A DNA stretch of 12,711 nt from Ichthyophonus hoferi. Its lineage: Eukaryota > Opisthokonta > Ichthyosporea > Ichthyophonida > Ichthyophonidae. Position 1 is the stretch's first letter, and the number at the start of each line of letters is the position of its first letter. The position numbers were made by a program, and so were the translations under genes. The stretch is from positions 125,302 to 138,012 of the forward strand of contig NAOQ01000008.1 of assembly GCA_002751075.1 (NCBI GenBank), read 5' to 3'. Shown in pieces: positions 8,301 through 12,711 of this stretch. The notes under the pieces are model-generated. The model was not told the origin of the DNA. It made no database searches and saw nothing but the letters and a program-made list of their open reading frames with translations.

Positions 8301-8480
8301 AGATATGAGATAGATACACTAATGTAAAAAAGAATCAAATGAATGCCTATGTCTATACAACTTAAAGGAACAAGGAATTAAATTTGAAAGTTTAAAATAA
8401 ATTTTAATTCCATTTTAAACCAAAACACAATTATATTAAGCCAATTAGCGTGCAGAAAGTTATATAAGATATCATCAATA

Positions 8481-8591
8481 ATGGAAAGGTTAAGTTTAGT
8501 TCGCCGGATTAGATTAATATTTATGGCGATCAATCTTATTGTCGTAGTAGTGGGTGTATGGCCAATTAGAATGTACGATAAGTTTATCTGA
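8481..8591 (+). CDS. Possible single-span membrane micro-ORF, 36 aa
   Basis: An ATG with A at -3 and G at +4 opens a 36-codon frame. The peptide has a basic start (MERLSLVRRIRL), a hydrophobic core of about 15 residues (IFMAINLIVVVVGVW) and a short polar end. This positive-then-hydrophobic layout is that of a signal anchor, or of the first span of a MARVEL-like multi-pass protein. TATATAA lies at 8461-8467 and CCAAT at 8441-8445, in promoter-like order, although the TATA element is only 14 bases before the ATG, too close for a normal 5' leader. It may be a real microprotein, the first exon of a spliced gene (a GTGTATGG donor-like word is present), or chance. No family is identified. Confidence 0.25.
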   Translation: MERLSLVRRIRLIFMAINLIVVVVGVWPIRMYDKFI

Positions 8592-9134
8592 TCATATAAA
8601 ACGTTGTCAGATATAAGTTTCAAAAAGGTCTCCAATCAACCCTAGCCAAGAATATTATTATCCGAGCATCGATTGATTCTAAATATGCTTATTACATCAG
8701 AGATAGGTTAAATATCAGGCAAACTAGCTCATTATCGATTTTCGGAAAATATTTAAATCGGATTTAAAACAGACAAAGTATTATAGGAAAAAATTGTGTA
8801 TGAACATAGCTATGAATACTTGCTATGATTCACTGATTTGATTTTGGATTAATTACTCTATACTATACTAATTACAAATAGATCAAACTAGTTACGCAAA
8901 TTGTTTTAAATAAATTAAAATAATAGACTTATTGGATCATATATACAATTAATTTAACTGCCTATATTGAAAATTATTAACTTGATCGAATTAATGAGCC
9001 CCGACAAGCTTGATACCGATACCATAAAATCAAATTCCTAATAATCGAGTAACATACAAATGTTGCTAAAGCCTGCGATATGGACATGCTGTTTTCAATG
9101 CCTGTAGTATAGGAATGCAGATTTATTAACTTAG

Positions 9135-9260
9135 AGCAATACTATAAATATTATATTGGTTAGCACAGGTATTTGGCTCCTACTTTTCCTGCTAGGCGGC
9201 CACCATTTTTTAAATGTAATAAATGTGAAATGAATGAAAACAAATAACCTTACACCATTA
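9135..9260 (+). repeat. Dispersed degenerate repeat, copy c
   Basis: This is the best preserved copy of the four-member family. It contains TATTGGTTAGCACAG, ATTTGGCTCCT, CTTTTCCTGC, GGCGGCCACC and AATAAATGTGAAA in order. The first, second and last anchors match copy a, and the middle ones match copy b. No coding frame or clear termini are seen. Confidence 0.5.
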
Positions 9261-9769
9261 CATATTATATTGCAGCAATAGATAGGCAGAAAAATGCCGA
9301 GTTGCAACAATAGAATTCGGAACCATCGTATATATAATTTTACTACCTTCTAAAGGCTCACTCTTATTCTAGCAAACCCAAAGACTATATTGGTTGTTGC
9401 AGCAGTAGTTTAGATTCAGCCGTATTAAGTTCTTATTGTAAGTTGGAGTTATAATCTATAAATCAATTATGTTAATCTCAACCTGTAGCATTTAGAATAT
9501 TTCTCGCCGGTTATACAAGTACTTTCCACGTTAATTATAAGATAAAGTAACTTTTACTTATTGTTTTGGACGATAAATAATTATGGAAGCGACTATAATT
9601 ATTCGTAAGTATATCATGCTTAAAAGCATATGATTTGATCTAAACGTATCCTACAAGATGCCTGGTTTATGTCCTATGGATGGCGTCATAGGTATTTAAA
9701 ATACAGGCATACTTACGTCTTTATTAATAACACAAAAAATATAAATATATAAATATTTGCTTTATTTTA

Positions 9770-9774
<5 letters not shown>

Positions 9775-9804
<30 letters not shown>
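9775..9804. repeat. (ATT)10 microsatellite
   Basis: Ten perfect ATT units in intergenic DNA, in a longer T/A-only stretch. It should be length-polymorphic; no other role is suggested. Confidence 0.95.
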
Positions 9805-9806
<2 letters not shown>

Positions 9807-10123
9807 ATATTAGATGTTCTATATTAATTGACCAAAGAAAATAAAGCGACTTCTATTAATTTGTCGACTTTACACACTGTCTCCTTGGTTTGTAATTAGT
9901 TTTAGCCATTAAAACGGCATTTTAATTATATATATGCAAATTAATTGTGCTTTTAATTCTATTCAATTATAGTTTAGCGAATAAAGTACATTTATTAAAT
10001 CATGACACGTATAAATGACAAATCGATCTATTTATATAGTATAAAATAAAGCAATATAATATATTGTATTATGCCATACAGCATTTATATTATAAACTAT
10101 ATATAATTATTACTAATAATAAT

Positions 10124-10432
10124 ATGGAGAGTATAGCACACATTTGGGTGCTGGTTCAAAGCAACCCCAGGGTATATGGACAACTGAAGGCTTTCGCTTG
10201 TACTTGGCTTGCCATTGTGGTGGCATTGTATTACCTATTACCTAAACTTGATGAGGCTGATAAGAGAGATGCGATCGCTAAGAGGAGAAAGGAAGCGCTA
10301 AAGGCGAAGGAAGAGGCGAAGAAGGCACTGACGGAGAGAAGGAAGGAGGAAGAGGAGGAGGAGAAGAAAGAGATGGAGGAGAAGGAAGAGAAGGAGGAGA
10401 AGGAGGTGGAGGAGGCAAAGAAGGAGAAGTGA
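10124..10432 (+). CDS. Small single-pass membrane protein with Lys/Glu-rich tail, 102 aa
   Basis: I do not recognise a family. The frame is open further upstream, but the first ATG is at 10124 (A at -3, G at +4), and the upstream part translates to AT-rich noise, so this start is preferred. Residues 1-21 are mildly polar (NPRVYGQ). Residues 23-40 form one convincing membrane span (AFACTWLAIVVALYYLLP). The next residues are strongly basic (KRDAIAKRRKEALKAK), and the rest, to residue 102, is a Lys/Glu helix that becomes almost purely E and K (EEEEEEKKEMEEKEEKEEKE), likely a long charged helix or coiled coil. By the positive-inside rule the tail should face the cytosol or matrix. The tail is encoded by purine-only GAG/AAG/GAA repeats prone to slippage. 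TATATAG and ATAAAATAAA at 10033-10050 may be the promoter. The neighbour to the right converges on it. Confidence 0.68.
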   Translation: MESIAHIWVLVQSNPRVYGQLKAFACTWLAIVVALYYLLPKLDEADKRDAIAKRRKEALKAKEEAKKALTERRKEEEEEEKKEMEEKEEKEEKEVEEAKKEK

Positions 10433-11087
10433 AAGACAACTGATGTTTTTCATTATAGTTGAGTAGTGTTGTTGCGGTGCTAACGCTGAATCGTTCAAGA
10501 AACTACAAAGTATAGAATACAAAATATTAAAGGAATTCTCTTGTAAATTATTTATTACTTGACTGTTTATATTTTGCAAGTATTATTATATTTTGCTTAT
10601 ATATACTAAGAAAGAAGGTTTGAATTGTTCTTTACCTTATATATTACCCCCAAGTCTATGCATATAGGTGTTTAAGTAAGTATAAGGATATAATTTATAT
10701 TTATATATCTATCTTACATACATTGTGTATTATACTAATGTTATTATAACTTGTGTTATAGTTAGCTCTTATCGCAATATAAGTTTCAAATTTATTATTA
10801 AAATAGAGCCAACCAGAAAAGGCTATTAAAATCACACCGTTGTTTCAATACTAAACCAATAAAAATTATAATTTTAACATATTGTCAAGCCAAAAGAAGC
10901 ATTAAAATTTATACTGCACTTCGAGAAAATTTAAATTTAAATATAGTTAAAATTTTGGTTTTTTATTGTAGCTATATTTATTGGTAAATAAGTAGAGATA
11001 ATTTTAGTATCATATAAAACATCCCATATTATATTACACTGTAATATAATATAATCTCTCCATATATATTCTCCTATCCTAATTGTT
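10433..11087. other. Convergent intergenic spacer
   Basis: This is the 3' flank shared by the 102-residue gene (+) and the small split gene (-). It is AT-rich, with AU-rich-type TTATTTATTA words near 10548 and many A/T runs suitable for polyadenylation from both sides. A near-perfect 23-base palindrome lies at 11028-11050. No gene is seen; the long minus-strand open stretch over 10298-10579 is the shadow of the Lys/Glu repeat. Confidence 0.6.
11028..11050. repeat. 23-base palindrome between convergent genes
   Basis: ATTATATTACA (11028-11038) and TGTAATATAAT (11040-11050) are perfect inverted copies around a single central base. It lies 38 bases beyond the stop codon of the minus-strand gene, so it could form a hairpin in that gene's 3' untranslated region. 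Confidence 0.75.
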
Positions 11088-12305
11088 TTAATTAAATGGT
11101 ATCTGAGTTATACTCATTTTAAAGAGACCATCTGTACTGTATGACTTTAAATGTTCATATCCAACCAGATTAAAGTATAAAACAGCACTAGTAGATGATT
11201 GCTCAAGTATCCTAATTAAGATAGTTATATATAAAACTGCAATTATTTGATATAATTGGATTGTAAATAAACTACAACTAAATATATGTTGGACTGCGAT
11301 TATTGTATGATATAGTATGGTATAGTATAGTATAGCGTAGCATAGCATGACATAACATAGTCTAGTATGTGATTAGAGTACAACTAAATCATAACTATAC
11401 TCATTTTATTTTATAGATCGATTAAAACAACTACAACCTATATCATAAGTAGTGAAGTTTTATTAATTAATTAAGATTCAATTTCCAATAGTAATTTAAT
11501 TTTTAATTTTTATATCTGGTACTATTTCCTTAGAGGGTCTATATGATTGGTAGATTAGTAGAAAGCTAGACTATGAAGTACTCTTTGATTGGTGCGTCTA
11601 GTAAACCTGCGGTGTGTAGGTGGTAGGATAGTGCGTATATATAGAAAGGATGCAATGATTGGTTTAGAAGGTATGTAGTTGCCTTATTAGGATAATCTGC
11701 ATAGCATTGTAGATTTGATTATATATTGAGTACTGATAGATTATAGAGGAACCAAGGATATCCAATCATAGCACAGTACAGTATAGTATTAAGTGTTTAC
11801 TTTCAAATAAGGATGCCAATGGATATTTGATTCGCTACCGTGTGTCTGCTAAAAGTAAGATATAACAATTATAATATAGTATAGTATAATCTAGAGTATA
11901 ATAAAAAATAATATAATTAAATACAAAATACCAAATAGGATATAATATAATATAATATAATAAAAAACAATATAATGTTGTGAAAAACAATACAATATAA
12001 TAAAAAACAATATATTTAAATACAAAAAAAAAAAAAAAAAAAAAAAAAAAACAATACAATATACTTAAAATACAATACAATATAATACCACATAAAAAAA
12101 AAGAATGCAATAAAATACTATGCAATATAATATAATATCGTATAATCCCATAGTAGTTATATATCTCATACCATCCTATACCCAGGTACATCACACGACA
12201 TATAGCCAATAATCAGTTCGAATCAACTCGATCTACATACCTTTCTAAAATAGATTCCATATCCCTATCCAAATCATCACTTTGTTCAATCTGTGATCGT
12301 GGCAT
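11088..12305 (-). CDS. Possible two-exon small protein, 62 aa, unknown
   Basis: Exon 1 (12305-12241, -) starts at an ATG with A at -3, encodes a hydrophilic, acidic start (MPRSQIEQSDDLDRDMESIL) and ends in a consensus donor AAAG|GTATGT after two bases of a codon. The best-fitting exon 2 is 11211-11088 (-): acceptor TTAATTAG|G restores the phase (AG+G = Arg) and adds 40 codons, including VLYFNLVGYEHLKSY and ending in TQIPFN before a TAA. The intron would be 1029 bases. An inverted CCAAT (GATTGG, 12366-12371) lies about 60 bases upstream of the ATG. Exon 1 is the firmer part. An alternative acceptor, ACACCGCAG, before 11606 also restores phase but opens only about 17 codons. No family is recognised, and extra exons cannot be excluded. 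Confidence 0.4.
11212..12240 (-). other. Low-complexity intron of the small split gene
   Basis: This tentative intron holds several simple-repeat blocks: GTATA/TAGCA-type pentamers at about 11307-11355, TATAA pentamers at about 11938-11962, a 28-base poly-A (12024-12051) and A-rich words AAAAAACAATATA around it. Three TGATTGGT motifs lie at 11544-11551, 11586-11593 and 11656-11663. The long minus-strand open stretch at 11835-12209 translates to Phe/Tyr/Ile noise from these repeats and is not a gene. Confidence 0.4.
12024..12051 (+). repeat. Poly-A tract of 28 bases
   Basis: A pure run of 28 A in the presumed intron, flanked by ATACA and CAATACA. The flanks are similar A/T-rich simple sequence on both sides, which favours slippage growth over the tail of a retroposed copy. 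Confidence 0.9.
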
Positions 12306-12530
12306 TTTACTAGATTAGAGAGAAATTTATATTGTACATACTATATACTTTTGCTAGGTAAATATGATTGGCGCAGAAAAATTGGACTTTATAGTTGGTT
12401 GGCTCAGAGAGCAAATGGTACTCCTTAATTCAATTCAGAAGCACCAATAGTAGTCAAGATGTAAACAATTTTGAGTGCAATATATAGTAATATATCATAA
12501 TATAGCAATGTAGTAATATAACACCACACT
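12306..12530. promoter_or_regulatory. Probable 5' flank of the small split gene
   Basis: The sequence upstream of the minus-strand ATG at 12305 contains inverted CCAAT words (ATTGG at 12367-12371 and 12381-12385) and TATA-like stretches (TTATATTG near 12328-12335, ACTATATAC near 12340-12348). This would suit a minus-strand promoter, but no start site can be fixed. Beyond 12480 it grades into AT repeats. Confidence 0.3.
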
Positions 12531-12711
12531 ATAACAATATAATATTATATAACTATAATACTATAACAATATAATATTATATAACTATAATACTATAACA
12601 ATATAATATTATATAATTATAACACTAACAATATAATATTATAATACTATAACACCAACAATATAATATTATAACACTATAATAATATAATACTATAATA
12701 CTGAAATATAA
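12531..12711. repeat. 32-bp AT-rich minisatellite
   Basis: Units begin at 12531, 12563, 12595, 12627 and 12657. The first two are identical 32-mers, the third differs at a few bases, and the fourth and fifth are shortened variants sharing AACAATATAATATTATA. The array runs to the window edge and may continue. No coding capacity. Confidence 0.92.

Larger units (their letters stand above)
8301..10123. other. Divergent intergenic spacer
   Basis: AT-rich DNA between the endophilin-like gene (-) and the 102-residue membrane protein (+). It holds a possible 36-codon micro-ORF (8481-8591), copy c of the dispersed repeat (9135-9260) and an (ATT)10 tract. The long minus-strand open stretch at 8378-8635 lacks an ATG start and looks like a shadow. 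The rest shows nothing I can support. Confidence 0.6.

Noticed and set aside
8378-8635. 85-codon minus-strand open stretch
   Set aside because: It lacks an ATG at its start, has AT-driven composition and is largely antisense to the micro-ORF at 8481-8591.
10298-10579. 93-codon minus-strand open stretch, Leu-rich
   Set aside because: It is the antisense shadow of the Lys/Glu codon repeats (CTC/CTT on the other strand).
11835-12209. 124-codon minus-strand open stretch rich in Phe, Tyr and Ile
   Set aside because: It translates poly-A/T and TATAA simple repeats within the presumed intron; composition is pure low-complexity noise.
12212-12224. GTTCGAATC, resembling a tRNA B box
   Set aside because: No A-box or cloverleaf is visible in the preceding 70 bases.

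Overview
This is AT-rich eukaryotic nuclear DNA with spliced genes (GT..AG introns of about 350 to 1030 bp), simple repeats and long decayed intergenic stretches. The one confidently named gene is an endophilin-A-like N-BAR + SH3 protein on the minus strand, so the host is an opisthokont. Few exons and AT-rich spacers would suit an early-diverging fungus or a related lineage, but the sequence alone does not settle this.

Layout, left to right: a 43-base poly-T tract and AT-rich spacer (1-831); an intact 216-codon orphan reading frame (832-1482, +); a spacer ending in a GC-richer patch with a possible 60-codon minus-strand ORF or exon (2119-2301); an old inverted duplication with arms at about 2771-3760 (+) and 4412-4945 (-), the left arm carrying a probable insertion of about 400 bp; a spacer with two short hairpins; the four-exon endophilin-like gene (5996-8229, -); a 1.9 kb spacer holding a TATA-headed 36-codon membrane micro-ORF (8481-8591, +) and an (ATT)10 tract; a 102-residue single-pass membrane protein with a Lys/Glu tail (10124-10432, +); a convergent, probably two-exon small gene (11088-12305, -) with a 1 kb low-complexity intron; and a 32-bp AT minisatellite running off the right edge.

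The genes do not form an evident pathway. Endophilin-like proteins bend membranes and recruit proline-rich partners during endocytosis; the other proteins are unrecognised. The most interesting material is the repeat structure: (i) two diverged copies of a coding-like unit facing each other, (ii) a degenerate family with about four copies in one orientation, one of which seems to be the insertion in the left arm, (iii) a triplication of the exon 3 splice-donor region inside intron 3 of the endophilin-like gene, and (iv) mismatches in the best-aligned blocks that are almost all transitions, as expected from cytosine deamination or a RIP-like process. No tRNA, rRNA or CRISPR array was found.
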